A stretch of DNA of 64,000 nucleotides, from assembly GCF_017468685.1 (NCBI RefSeq), contig NZ_JAFUHT010000030.1, positions 1-64,000 of the forward strand, written 5' to 3'. How positions within the stretch are numbered: the stretch's first letter is position 1; every line of letters starts with the position of its first letter. Positions 43,454 through 52,843 of this stretch are shown piece by piece. The position numbers were made by a program, and so were the translations under genes. Source of the DNA: Methanobrevibacter sp. (GTDB lineage Archaea; Methanobacteriota; Methanobacteria; Methanobacteriales; Methanobacteriaceae). The notes under the pieces were generated by a model. It saw only the letters and a program-made list of their open reading frames with translations, was not told the origin of the DNA and ran no database searches.

Positions 43454-44161
43454 GCTTTTTAATTTTTATTTTATATTTTAAATAGGTAACTCATTTTTGA
43501 AATCAATTTTGTTTTTTGTTTGTTGATGTGGTGATGGTTGGGTGTTTATATTCACCCTAAAGAAAATTCATCTCAAATCAATCAATTATATCATTAATTA
43601 AAATTCCACTTCATTGCTTCTTTTTCATCGAAAACTCAATTTGAAAACTATAACCTATATTCATTTTTTTGAAACTTCATTTCAATAGCAGCACTCTACT
43701 GTATAAGGAAATACCAGTAGTAAGTAATGGCTAAAAAAATAATGCCATCGAATAATACTGCAACCAAGTCCACACCTCCTTAAGAGGAAAAATAATACAT
43801 GTTGATAAATCATTTAAATGCCTCGTTTTTTATTTTAAAAATTTTTATCAATTCTAGACTACTATCTATTATTACTTATATTATAAAAAGTATTACTATT
43901 ATAATTATTTAAAAAAATTTATATAAGTTAAATTAAATAATTTAAATTACATGTTGTAAATCGTTTAAGTCGATTTTTTAATAAATAGGGTTGATTTTTA
44001 AATTATCTGCCCTTTTTATTAAGTTTTTATTTGCTTTTTTTAGATATTATTAAATTTTAGAATTTCAATTTTATTCATATAACGCCGTTAAAAAATAATA
44101 CTTTATTATATATTAATTACATAATTATTATATGTTTAAAATAATTGAGGAGATAAGTTAA
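43454..44161. other. 708-bp gap between priL and metG
   Basis: No tRNA or long gene is visible. It contains the priL promoter, a possible 23-codon membrane peptide on the minus strand (43696-43767), and very AT-rich sequence with TATA-like ACTTTATTATATATTA near 44100-44115 before metG. GAGGAG at 44148-44153 is the metG ribosome binding site. The segment 43500-43560 (GATGTGGTGATGGTTGGGTG) is G-rich compared with its surroundings and may be part of an RNA. Confidence 0.4.
43696..43767 (-). CDS. Possible 23-residue membrane peptide
   Basis: On the minus strand a strong AAGGAGGT sequence (about 43774-43782) precedes TTG 43767. The frame encodes 23 residues consisting of one hydrophobic helix (VAVLFDGIIFLAITYYWYF, then LIQ-stop). 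A Shine-Dalgarno sequence this strong in an otherwise gene-free gap is the main support. Function unknown; it could also be coincidence. Confidence 0.35.
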   Translation of the reverse strand: MVAVLFDGIIFLAITYYWYFLIQ

Positions 44162-46150
44162 ATGTCAAAAATATTTATTTCATGTGCACTTCCTTATGCA
44201 AACGGACCATGTCATTTAGGCCATATCCGTTCCACATACTTGCCTGCAGATATTTATGCAAGATACAATAGGATGATAGGCAATGATGTGCTGATGGTTT
44301 GTGCTACTGATGAACATGGAACTCCAATTGCAGTTAAAGCCGATAAGGAAAATAAAAAACCGATAGAAATTTCAAAAAGATATCATGATATGATTGTTCG
44401 TGATGTGGAATCAATGAACATATCATTGGATAATTTTACAAGAACCACTGATGAAGCACACTATGAGCTTGCTTCCAATTTCTTCAAGTCATTGTACGAC
44501 AAGGGATTCATCTACAGGGAAGACATCCAGCAATTGTACTGTCCGAACTGTAAAAAGTTCCTGCCGGACAGGTATGTTGAAGGATTATGTCCTGTTTGCG
44601 GTGCAGAAGCTAGAGGAGATCACTGTGAAAAATGTGGTAAGGCTCTAAATCCAACAGAACTTGATGAGCCACACTGTATCACTTGTGGAACCACTCCTAT
44701 AATCAAGGACACTTTCCAGTATGCATTCAAGTTGTCAGAATTGGAGGATGATTTGAAAGAATACATTTCATCCAATGAAAACTTGCCTGCAAACGTTAAA
44801 AACTATGCAACAAACTGGCTTAAAGAAGGATTGACCGATTGGATTTTAACCCGTGATATGGATTGGGGAATACCTGTACCATTGGATGAGGCAAAAGGTA
44901 AAGTATTGTACGTATGGATTGAAGCATTCCTTGGTTACATCTCATCCGCAAGCCAATGGTCAAAGCAATCAGGAAAGAAATGGGAGGAATACTGGAACGA
45001 TTATGTGGTGCATTTCATCGGAAAAGACATCATCTACCACCATTCAATATTCTGGCCTGGACTTTTAAAGGCATACGGATGCAAATTGCCGGACATGATA
45101 TATGCTGGTGAATTCTTATCTCTTGAAGGAGAAAAAATGTCAACAAGTAAAAATTGGGTCATATGGATAGCTGATTTCGTAAAAGATTATGATCCTGATC
45201 TTTTAAGATACTACCTGGCAATCAACGCTCCTTTAAACAAAGACTCTGACTTCTCATGGGATGATTTCCAGAGAAGAAACAACGATGAACTGGCGGATGT
45301 TGTTGGAAACTTCCTGCACAGGACATTTGTCTTTACCAAAAAGCAGTTCGACAGCAAAATACCTGAATACACAAATCCTACTTCAGAAGATGAGGAATTC
45401 AGAATTGCAATAGAAGAGTTACCTGACAAAGTAGGAGAATACATTGCTAATTATGAATTCAGAGAAGCACTTCTTGAAATATTCAAGGTAGCCAAAAAAG
45501 GAAACAAATATTTCAACGATGCAGAACCATGGAAAGCAATTAAAGAAAATCCACAAAAAGCTTCCAACTGTTTATACTTATCTAATCAATTGGCAAAAAC
45601 ATTAGCTTACATGTTAAAACCGTTCCTTCCAACAAAAGCAGATAAAATAGCTGAAATAATGAACATTGATTCACTTGAAAATTGGGAGGATGCAAAAATT
45701 GCATTGCCTGTTGGCCATGAAATAAATAAAGCTAAACCGTTATTCAAAAAGATTGAAGATAAAGAAATTGAAGCTCAAAAAGCTAAATTAAAAGAAAACT
45801 TAACTGAAAATGAGGATGAAAATATGAGTGATTTAGTAACAATAGATCAATTTGATGAATTTGTAATAAAAATAGGTGAAGTGAAAGAAGCGGAAAAAAT
45901 TGAAAAATCCGATAAATTATTGAAATTACAGGTTGACCTTGGTGAGGAAAAACCTAGACAAATCGTTGCAGGACTTGCTAAATTCTACGATGCAGAAGAG
46001 CTAATCGGAAGAAAAGTATGTGTAGTTGCAAACCTCCAGCCTGCAAAATTATTCGGAACTTTATCAGAAGGTATGATTTTAGCAACCGGTGCATCAGGAG
46101 CATTGCTCAGCCCAGATGAAAACGCTGAAGTCGGTGAAAGAATCCAATAG
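44162..46150 (+). CDS. metG: Methionyl-tRNA synthetase
   Basis: MetRS charges tRNA-Met. The class I signatures are [10 protein letters not shown] near residue 16 (HIGH) and KMSTSKNW near 324 (KMSKS). A two-part zinc insertion is visible ([33 protein letters not shown]). The C-terminal about 110 residues form an EMAP-II/tRBD-like tRNA-binding domain ([34 protein letters not shown]). 662 residues is normal for this full-length archaeal form. It heads a run of five co-oriented genes. Confidence 0.95.
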   Translation: MSKIFISCALPYANGPCHLGHIRSTYLPADIYARYNRMIGNDVLMVCATDEHGTPIAVKADKENKKPIEISKRYHDMIVRDVESMNISLDNFTRTTDEAHYELASNFFKSLYDKGFIYREDIQQLYCPNCKKFLPDRYVEGLCPVCGAEARGDHCEKCGKALNPTELDEPHCITCGTTPIIKDTFQYAFKLSELEDDLKEYISSNENLPANVKNYATNWLKEGLTDWILTRDMDWGIPVPLDEAKGKVLYVWIEAFLGYISSASQWSKQSGKKWEEYWNDYVVHFIGKDIIYHHSIFWPGLLKAYGCKLPDMIYAGEFLSLEGEKMSTSKNWVIWIADFVKDYDPDLLRYYLAINAPLNKDSDFSWDDFQRRNNDELADVVGNFLHRTFVFTKKQFDSKIPEYTNPTSEDEEFRIAIEELPDKVGEYIANYEFREALLEIFKVAKKGNKYFNDAEPWKAIKENPQKASNCLYLSNQLAKTLAYMLKPFLPTKADKIAEIMNIDSLENWEDAKIALPVGHEINKAKPLFKKIEDKEIEAQKAKLKENLTENEDENMSDLVTIDQFDEFVIKIGEVKEAEKIEKSDKLLKLQVDLGEEKPRQIVAGLAKFYDAEELIGRKVCVVANLQPAKLFGTLSEGMILATGASGALLSPDENAEVGERIQ

Positions 46151-46161
46151 ATTAGATTAAA

Positions 46162-47739
46162 ATGCCTGAATCTGTCCTAGTCAATAAAGCTGAAAGCTTT
46201 TTAAAAGAAATTTCAAATGATTCAATCAGCTTAGATAATATTGAAGATTTTGATGAATTCAAAAGCCTATACTTTAAACTAGATGACAGATTAAACTATT
46301 TATTAAAATTAAAGGATGATATGGATGTACAGGGATACACCACACCTTTTACATCCCTAAACAAATACGGAACCAAAACAGTTGCTGAAGTTGCAGCTGA
46401 TGAAATACGTGAAAACAGTCGCCATAACCAGATATTCAGAATGAAAGCCAATGCCAAAAAGAATATTCTGGACCGTGTGAAATCCGCTATTGACTCACAT
46501 AAAATTGCACTTGGAAATCTAGAACAGTTCGGTTATGTTAAATGCAACTCCTGCTATAAGAAATATTCAATGGATGAATATAAACAGAATGGTGGTGTTT
46601 GCAGCTGCAAAAGCACAGCTTTTACATTTAAAGTCAATAAGGACCTGACTCATCGCCTTGAAATCATACCATATTTGCCTTTATCAGGTAATTATATGGT
46701 TTTAATGAGTGAATTGTCACAGTATGCAAGAGAATCATTTAAACAGGTTTTAAACATTTTAAAACAGGAACGTAAAGGTGTAGTTAAGACAATTTCTCTG
46801 GTAATTAAGTTCAGGGATAAGAATAACCGTATGATTAGAAAGAGTGTGACTCTTGACAGTGAATATGTTGACAACTATGAGGAAGAGGTAAGAAAAAGAT
46901 ATGGTCGAAATGTAAGAATTGAGGCTTTAAGATTTCACAGGACAAAACCAGCAATTATTGATGACAAGCATGCACGAACAGCACTTGCACTGGCTTATGT
47001 TGGATATTCACAGGAAATCATCACTGAAATTAAAGATGAAATACTGAAAAGAAGACTGACTGATTTTAAAAGAATCAACAAATATGATGAAATCATCAAG
47101 GAATTTGAAAACCAGAGTCCTGATTTCATTGATAAGTATGATCTGGATGCTATTGAGGCATGGAGAAAGGCACAAATAAAAAATAAATTTAAAAATCTCA
47201 ATTATATGGATAAATTCGGCAATATGACAAGATCTCTTAAAAGGGATTTGAAGATTCGCGAAAGCATCTATAAAAACACCTTTAAAAATATTGCATCCAC
47301 TTTAATTATTTGGGACATGTTCAGGTATTATCTTACAACCTCAAACAATGCCCGTAAAATTAATATCGGACCGTTTCCATATATTCGTGTTGAACTGGAC
47401 CGTGAACAGAGAAAGGTTTTCCAGACCACATATAATAAGGTAATTGATACGCTAAATGCTTTTACTGATTTAAAAATTATTCCTATTCCTGAAATGGACT
47501 TGCTTTTGTATGAAAAGTTTAAGTTTGAAAAACAGATGAGAAATTCAAACATCAAATTCAACCATGTTGCATTGGGTGCTGGATTGATACATTTAAACTC
47601 AGACATTGAACTTGAAAGAATCAGCAATGCATTCAACATTAATGAATCAAGAGTTAAAAAGGAACTTAAACACATTGACCAAATCAAGAATCCTAAAACG
47701 GACAAGTCCAAAAAATTCCTGGATTTAATTAAAAAGTGA
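46162..47739 (+). CDS. DUF530-like archaeal protein
   Basis: This 525-residue protein begins 11 bases after metG. It resembles the methanogen DUF530 family in length and layout: a helical N-terminus, a zinc-ribbon-like CNSCYKKYSMDEYKQNGGVCSC, a beta-rich middle (VVKTISLVIKFRDKNNRMIR) and a helical C-terminus. Function unknown. The cysteine ribbon and basic helices fit nucleic-acid binding. Co-transcription with metG is likely from spacing. Confidence 0.6.
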   Translation: MPESVLVNKAESFLKEISNDSISLDNIEDFDEFKSLYFKLDDRLNYLLKLKDDMDVQGYTTPFTSLNKYGTKTVAEVAADEIRENSRHNQIFRMKANAKKNILDRVKSAIDSHKIALGNLEQFGYVKCNSCYKKYSMDEYKQNGGVCSCKSTAFTFKVNKDLTHRLEIIPYLPLSGNYMVLMSELSQYARESFKQVLNILKQERKGVVKTISLVIKFRDKNNRMIRKSVTLDSEYVDNYEEEVRKRYGRNVRIEALRFHRTKPAIIDDKHARTALALAYVGYSQEIITEIKDEILKRRLTDFKRINKYDEIIKEFENQSPDFIDKYDLDAIEAWRKAQIKNKFKNLNYMDKFGNMTRSLKRDLKIRESIYKNTFKNIASTLIIWDMFRYYLTTSNNARKINIGPFPYIRVELDREQRKVFQTTYNKVIDTLNAFTDLKIIPIPEMDLLLYEKFKFEKQMRNSNIKFNHVALGAGLIHLNSDIELERISNAFNINESRVKKELKHIDQIKNPKTDKSKKFLDLIKK

Positions 47740-47743
47740 TAAT

Positions 47744-48208
47744 ATGGATGAAGAGCTCACCACAATTCATATTACAAAGGCATTGTCTTCTTCAATGATT
47801 GTTGAATTAATCGATAAATATCCCAATCTCGAAGAGATTACCTGTTCTCCCAGTGTTTATAATAGAACCTCTAAAACTTATATCGATGCTTTAAGCCAGT
47901 TGGATATTGAAGTAAGGCAGAAGTATAATTGGGGTGCCAAATCCAAAAGCAATGGGATAGAGTATTATGTTCAAAAACTGTCCAATGAAGGTTTGACTGC
48001 ACGTCAAATATCACAAAAACTTGATATTTCTCTTAACAGGGTTTATTATCTGCTTAAAAAAAGCAATACTTCTTTTGACAATAGAAAACGTAAACATGAT
48101 TATTCTGAAATTAAACAACTTCAAAAAGAGGGCTTGTCAGCTAAAGAGATTTCAGAAAAATTGGATATGCCACAAAGAAGTGTTTATTATATTTTAAATA
48201 AAAAATAA
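47744..48208 (+). CDS. Protein with two tandem helix-turn-helix motifs
   Basis: The first about 65 residues of this 154-residue protein resemble the small DUF1699-type domain of methanogens (VELIDKYPNLEEITCSPSVY). Two resolvase-type HTH motifs follow: GLTARQISQKLDISLNRVYYL near 83-103 and GLSAKEISEKLDMPQRSVYYI near 130-150. It is probably a DNA-binding regulator. It starts four bases after the DUF530-like gene. The target is unknown. Confidence 0.65.
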   Translation: MDEELTTIHITKALSSSMIVELIDKYPNLEEITCSPSVYNRTSKTYIDALSQLDIEVRQKYNWGAKSKSNGIEYYVQKLSNEGLTARQISQKLDISLNRVYYLLKKSNTSFDNRKRKHDYSEIKQLQKEGLSAKEISEKLDMPQRSVYYILNKK

Positions 48209-48223
48209 CTACTTATTTTAATA

Positions 48224-49258
48224 ATGATTGTCATATATTTAAATATGATGATTTTACCTCAACTTCCATTATATGCAATAGCAATAATCTGCGGCTTATT
48301 GTCTTTTGCAGTCACTAGGCTGACAATGCCTAGGATTATACGTAAACTTGAAGCGGCGGATATTGTTGGAAAAGATATTCACAAATCCTGGAAGCCTGTT
48401 GTGGCTGAAATGGGTGGGTTTGGAATATTGTTCGGATTTATTATTGGAATGTTTTCCGGAATATACATGCATGATATACTTACATTTCCGCTGGTAATCG
48501 TTTTAGTTGTGATTTTGCTTGTCGGAATCATTGGAATTGCAGATGATTTGCTGGCTTTGTCTTCAAAAGAGAAATTCTTTTTGCTTTTTCTTGCAGGTTT
48601 GCCATTGATTTGGGCGGCACCTCCTAATGTGGGATTATTATATCTGATTACAATTCCTATTGCATTGTCAATCGGTTCTAACTTAACCAATATGCTTGCC
48701 GGTTTAAATGGTATTGAATCAGGTCTTGGAATTATTTCAATGGCATCACTTACCATTGCCTGTATAATTTTAGGAAAGTATGATGTAACAATCATTTCTA
48801 TGAGTATGCTCGGTGCTTTAATTGCATTTTTATACTTTAACAGATATCCAGCTAAGATTTTTCCGGGAGATACAGGAACATTAATTATTGGGGCTGCAGT
48901 GGTTTGTATTGCATTTATTGGTAGGGTGAAATTGATTGCATTTATCGTGCTGATGCCGAATATTATAGATGCTGCTTTAAAATTCTACTCTGCTGGGGTA
49001 ATGAATCGCCAACAGCAAAAGCCGACACAGTTAAATGATGAAGGAAAACTTGTAAGGCCAGAAGTTGGATTTAAGTCATTAATCAGGTTGGTTTTAAGAA
49101 AGCCGATTGCTGAAAAGGATGCTGTTAAAATAATCTGGGCAATTGGAATATTTTTCGGTGCAATTGGTATTATAGTTGCATTGATAATGCCTGGAATGCT
49201 TGAAAACCAAACACTGGTTAATTTCCTGCATGTCAAGGAAATGTTCTATCATATATAG
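48224..49258 (+). CDS. Glycosyltransferase family 4 membrane protein (MraY/WecA/DPAGT1-like)
   Basis: About ten hydrophobic helices and the family's cytosolic motifs are visible in this 344-residue protein: GIADDLLALSSKEKF (metal-binding Asp pair), SNLTNMLAGLNGIESG and KIFPGDTGTL. Such enzymes transfer a sugar-1-phosphate from a UDP-sugar to a polyprenyl phosphate. In Methanobacteriales this could feed pseudomurein or N-glycan lipid intermediates. Starts at 48224 or 48245/48248 are possible; no clear RBS decides. It precedes the arfC-like gene by eight bases. Confidence 0.85.
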   Translation: MIVIYLNMMILPQLPLYAIAIICGLLSFAVTRLTMPRIIRKLEAADIVGKDIHKSWKPVVAEMGGFGILFGFIIGMFSGIYMHDILTFPLVIVLVVILLVGIIGIADDLLALSSKEKFFLLFLAGLPLIWAAPPNVGLLYLITIPIALSIGSNLTNMLAGLNGIESGLGIISMASLTIACIILGKYDVTIISMSMLGALIAFLYFNRYPAKIFPGDTGTLIIGAAVVCIAFIGRVKLIAFIVLMPNIIDAALKFYSAGVMNRQQQKPTQLNDEGKLVRPEVGFKSLIRLVLRKPIAEKDAVKIIWAIGIFFGAIGIIVALIMPGMLENQTLVNFLHVKEMFYHI

Positions 49259-49266
49259 GTGATTAG

Positions 49267-49938
49267 ATGAGGCCATATGTAATATTGAATGCTGCAATGA
49301 CATTGGACGGTAAAATTGCAACCCAAACGGGAAGCTCCAATATATCAGGTAGGGAGGATCTTGAAAGGGTTCATGAGATAAGAAAGGATTGTGATGCTAT
49401 AATGGTGGGTATCGGAACGGTACTGGCTGATGATCCAAGACTGACAGTTCACAAAATTGATGCAAAACCTGAGGATAATCCTGTAAGGGTTGTTGTTGAC
49501 AGCAAATGCAGAACTCCGGTTGATGCAAGAATAACTAATGGTGATGCAAAAACTATCATTGCCGGAGCCAATGAATATAAATGGGACTTTAAGGAATCTG
49601 ATAAATATAAAACTCTAACGGATAAGGGTGTCAAATTCTATTTTTCAGGTGATAAGCGAGTGGACCTTAAAGCATTGATGAGTTATCTGCATGAGGAAGG
49701 AATTGAAAAACTGATGCTTGAGGGAGGTTCCACATTAAACTTTTCCATGATTAAGGCAGGACTGATTGATGAGATAAGCATTTGCATAGCTCCGATGGTT
49801 GTCGGAGGGGTTAATGCCAAAACATTTTTTGATGGAGATGGTTTTGATTTAATGGATGAAGCAGTTAGATTAGAATTAACTGACTCATACAGTCTCGGTA
49901 AAGACTTGATTTTACATTACAAAGTCTTAAATGACTGA
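49267..49938 (+). CDS. arfC: 2,5-diamino-6-ribosylamino-pyrimidinone 5'-phosphate reductase
   Basis: ArfC uses NAD(P)H to reduce the ribosyl side chain in archaeal riboflavin and F420 synthesis. The 223 residues match the RibD C-terminal/dihydrofolate-reductase-like family: NAAMTLDGKIAT, VGIGTVLADDPRLTV, VVVDSKCRTPVDA and LMLEGGSTLNFSMI. The same pathway supplies the substrate of CofH encoded at 38555. The gene overlaps the convergent membrane-protein gene by 22 bases. Confidence 0.88.
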   Translation: MRPYVILNAAMTLDGKIATQTGSSNISGREDLERVHEIRKDCDAIMVGIGTVLADDPRLTVHKIDAKPEDNPVRVVVDSKCRTPVDARITNGDAKTIIAGANEYKWDFKESDKYKTLTDKGVKFYFSGDKRVDLKALMSYLHEEGIEKLMLEGGSTLNFSMIKAGLIDEISICIAPMVVGGVNAKTFFDGDGFDLMDEAVRLELTDSYSLGKDLILHYKVLND

Positions 49939-50810
49939 TTGGTTAATATTTTATACCAAATGAAATCATCGCCTGCATATAAGCTTATCAGTATTGAAGT
50001 TAGTGAAATCAATACGAAAATGATGAATACATTCACAGGCATCAAAGCGAAAAACAATACTAATAAAATTATTTCCAATATAATGAATGTTTTTAATGGA
50101 TTTTTGACTTTTATATAGCTTAAGGCACCTAGAAGTATCGGTGTGAGTATTATAGCCAAAATATAAAGTATTGAATCTATGAGGCCTGTCATGTTGTATA
50201 TTGGAAGGTTAAGTATATTCACAAACAGATACATTTCAAGCACGGTCAAAAAGAATCCCTGTACTCCTCCGCTGATTGCCTGGGAGAGTGTATGTTTTTT
50301 AAGAAGCACTCTGGACCATATTAAAATCGGATATAGTATGGCAAATAATGCTCCAATTGGTCCTAAAAGTAATATCAATGCAGCTACAGGTCCGGATAAT
50401 CCTGTGGTATGTACACTTATTTTCCATTTTGTTGTAAAAAGCAAAACAACACCAGTATTTATTGAATAACATAAAAGAAGGCATGTTAAAAAGTTATCCA
50501 GATGAAATATAAATGATACTAGAAATCCTATGAAATATGATATGATTCCAACAATCAGTGGCATGTATCTGTCTGACCTGTTGGATATGTCCTTGTCTGT
50601 GCCTAATTTTTTTGCCCAAAATAAGATAATTGCCATAGGCAATATGGATGCAAAAATTAAAGAAACCAGCTCCAATATAACAAACTTATTAAAATTAAAA
50701 TTTGCTCCATTAAAAGATAGGATGATACAAATAATTAAAAATAATGGAATGCATATTATCGGAGGATTAGTGAATGTTGAAATGTGTTTTGCTGTCTTTA
50801 ACCTGTTCAT
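49917..50810 (-). CDS. PAP2-like integral membrane phosphatase
   Basis: About eight membrane helices are visible in this 297-residue protein. The loops show a diverged PAP2 pattern: ISNRSDRYMPLIVG, SVHTTGLSGPVAAL and WSRVLLKKHTLSQAISGG, corresponding to K/R-x6-RP, SGH-like and SR-x5-H motifs. It may dephosphorylate a polyprenyl or other lipid phosphate, which would suit its place beside a polyprenyl-phosphate glycosyltransferase. The motif match is imperfect, so substrate and activity are uncertain. Confidence 0.65.
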   Translation of the reverse strand: MNRLKTAKHISTFTNPPIICIPLFLIICIILSFNGANFNFNKFVILELVSLIFASILPMAIILFWAKKLGTDKDISNRSDRYMPLIVGIISYFIGFLVSFIFHLDNFLTCLLLCYSINTGVVLLFTTKWKISVHTTGLSGPVAALILLLGPIGALFAILYPILIWSRVLLKKHTLSQAISGGVQGFFLTVLEMYLFVNILNLPIYNMTGLIDSILYILAIILTPILLGALSYIKVKNPLKTFIILEIILLVLFFALMPVNVFIIFVLISLTSILISLYAGDDFIWYKILTNQSFKTL

Positions 50811-50842
50811 GTTTATATTATATGATTTTATAATATATAATT

Positions 50843-51421
50843 ATGAAAGTCAATGTAAAAAATCATACAATGATGTATCCCGCACCGGCAGTGGTTGCAA
50901 GCGCATATGATGAGGACGGAAACGCAGATGCATGCACACTGGCATTTGCAACAATGTGTTCACATCATCCTCCTGCAGTAATGATTGCAATCAACTCAAC
51001 ACTTAAAAGAAAAACCCTGAAAAGCATATTGCAGAGAGAAGAATTTTGTCTGGCTTTTCCAAGTGCTGAACAGGTAGCAGAAGTTGATTATCTTGGAATT
51101 GAAACAGGTTACAGACAGGATAAGATTTCAAAAATTAACTACACTCCAATCAAGGCTCAAAAAGTCAATGCACCAATCATCGATGAGTTCAAATTGTCTG
51201 TTGAATGTAAGGTTATGCATATTGCAGAAGTGGGATCACACACTCAAATCACCGGTGAAATAGTCAACGTTCAGGCAGATGAAAGTATTGTTGATGATAA
51301 AGGTAAAATTATTTTTGAAAAATTGAATCCTTTGGCATATGATGATATTACACATTCATATTTTGAAATGGGTGATAAAATCGCTGATGCATTTAAAGAG
51401 GGTTTAAAATTTAGAAAATAA
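50843..51421 (+). CDS. Flavin reductase-like protein (FMN-binding split barrel)
   Basis: The family fold is recognisable in this 192-residue protein from PAPAVVASAYDEDGNADACT, AFATMCSHHPPAVMIAIN, KSILQREEFCLAFPS and SHTQITGEIVNVQADES. These proteins bind FMN and reduce flavins or other electron acceptors. The divergent PAP2-like gene is 32 bases away, so they share a promoter region. It may belong with the flavodoxin gene nearby as an oxygen-stress or electron-transfer protein. Confidence 0.85.
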   Translation: MKVNVKNHTMMYPAPAVVASAYDEDGNADACTLAFATMCSHHPPAVMIAINSTLKRKTLKSILQREEFCLAFPSAEQVAEVDYLGIETGYRQDKISKINYTPIKAQKVNAPIIDEFKLSVECKVMHIAEVGSHTQITGEIVNVQADESIVDDKGKIIFEKLNPLAYDDITHSYFEMGDKIADAFKEGLKFRK

Positions 51422-51473
51422 TTTAAATGACAAGTAATAAATATATCACTAATTATATTGAGGGGAATTATTT

Positions 51474-51815
51474 ATGAAAATGGAAATTGAATTAACTGAT
51501 GAACAAGCAGAAAAGATTGAAATCTTAAAAGAAAATGATATTAGTGTTGGTGAAGCTATTGAAATGCTTTTTGAAGTCAATAACACTTTTGTCGAAAATA
51601 GAATCATAAAAGCTAATGAAGAAAAAGCAGAACTTGAAGAAAAATTATCAAAAATCTATGAAGAAATCTCATTATTCACCCAATTAAAAGACAGTACTTT
51701 AGATACCACTCAAAAACAGAAAATCGTTGAAAAGGAATACGGTACTATTGACAAGACTTTTGATGAGACTGTCCAGGATGCTAAACACAAATTCAAATGG
51801 ACCCGTCTTTTATAA
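51474..51815 (+). CDS. Hypothetical coiled-coil protein, 113 aa
   Basis: Preceded by TTGAGGGGAATT. The protein starts IELTDEQAEKIEILKENDIS, like short DNA-binding or antitoxin-like helices. A coiled coil follows (NEEKAELEEKLSKIYEEIS), then a charged tail. No family was assigned. A T-rich stretch after the stop (51816-51850) may be a terminator. Confidence 0.6.
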   Translation: MKMEIELTDEQAEKIEILKENDISVGEAIEMLFEVNNTFVENRIIKANEEKAELEEKLSKIYEEISLFTQLKDSTLDTTQKQKIVEKEYGTIDKTFDETVQDAKHKFKWTRLL

Positions 51816-51913
51816 TTTTTTTTACCCTTCCATCACTTTAATTTTTTAATTGTTGCAATGTCAATAGTTGTCAATGCAACAGTTTATATACTATAAGAAT
51901 ATAATATTATGGT

Positions 51914-52363
51914 ATGAAATCTTTAGTAGTTTATTATTCAAGAAGCAATATTACAAAAAAACTGGCTGAAAATATCGCAGATAAAATAAATGCGGACATT
52001 GAAGAAATCATACCAAAAGTTAACTATCAGGGAAAAATCGGCTACGCTCGTGGCGGCAAGGATGCCATGAGAGAGAAAATCATAGACTTGGAAAACTTGA
52101 AATACGACCCGAAAAACTATGATGTGGTTTACATTGGAGGTCCGGTTTGGGCTGGAAAAGCTGCTAATCCAGTGATTTCATATTTAAAGCAAAACGAAGG
52201 AAACTTCAAAAACATAAAATTCTTTTTGACTGCCGGAAGCAGTGGATTTGAAAACAGTTTCAAGCAGATGGAAAACTATTCAATAAAACCATCTAAAACA
52301 TTGCAATTAACCACAAAAGAAGTCAAAAAAGAAGATTATAATCTAGATTCTTTTTTAGAGTAA
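51914..52363 (+). CDS. Flavodoxin
   Basis: The FMN phosphate loop is YYSRSNITKKLAENIA near residues 6-21, and VVYIGGPVWAGKAANPV near 75 is the second flavin loop. FFLTAGSSGF completes the pattern. The protein has 149 residues and is a small electron carrier. It is followed six bases after its stop by a MarR regulator and then a MATE transporter, probably one operon, which suggests an oxidative or toxic-compound response. Confidence 0.88.
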   Translation: MKSLVVYYSRSNITKKLAENIADKINADIEEIIPKVNYQGKIGYARGGKDAMREKIIDLENLKYDPKNYDVVYIGGPVWAGKAANPVISYLKQNEGNFKNIKFFLTAGSSGFENSFKQMENYSIKPSKTLQLTTKEVKKEDYNLDSFLE

Positions 52364-52369
52364 GATAAA

Positions 52370-52843
52370 ATGTCACTTGAAGAGTTTAAGGTAATTGATG
52401 CTTCAGCTCTTCCCATTGGTAAATTAATTACTATGATTGCAAGGGGCCATACCATATATCTGAATCATCATCTGGAAGATTTTGGAATAAATGCCTCCCA
52501 ACTGCACTTGCTTTTTGAAATATCCCATCAAAAAAACATCAACCAGGAAAAAATTGCTACAAGATGCAACATCAACAAAGGTGCAGTTGCAAGATCAATT
52601 AAAAAATTGGAAGAAAAAGAACTTGTCATACGGGAAATTGATGATGAAAACCGAAGACAGAACAAGGTTTCATTAACATCAAAAGGCGAGGAAATCCTAA
52701 AGGAAAGTATAAATTTGCTTAATATCTGGGAAGACGAAGTTTTCAGTGAAGAGATAATAGAAAAAAAATTGTTACAACAAGTATTAAAGGAAATAGCTAT
52801 TAAAACGATAGAGTTAAATCGAGAGGGGAGTAAAAATGGCTAA
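52370..52843 (+). CDS. MarR-family transcriptional regulator
   Basis: The winged helix of this 157-residue protein is clear: NINQEKIATRCNINKGAVARSIKKLEEK is the HTH, and IDDENRRQNKVSLTSKGEEIL is the wing. MarR proteins repress neighbouring genes and release DNA when a ligand binds. It lies between flavodoxin and a MATE exporter whose start it overlaps by eight bases, so it most likely controls this operon. Confidence 0.88.
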   Translation: MSLEEFKVIDASALPIGKLITMIARGHTIYLNHHLEDFGINASQLHLLFEISHQKNINQEKIATRCNINKGAVARSIKKLEEKELVIREIDDENRRQNKVSLTSKGEEILKESINLLNIWEDEVFSEEIIEKKLLQQVLKEIAIKTIELNREGSKNG

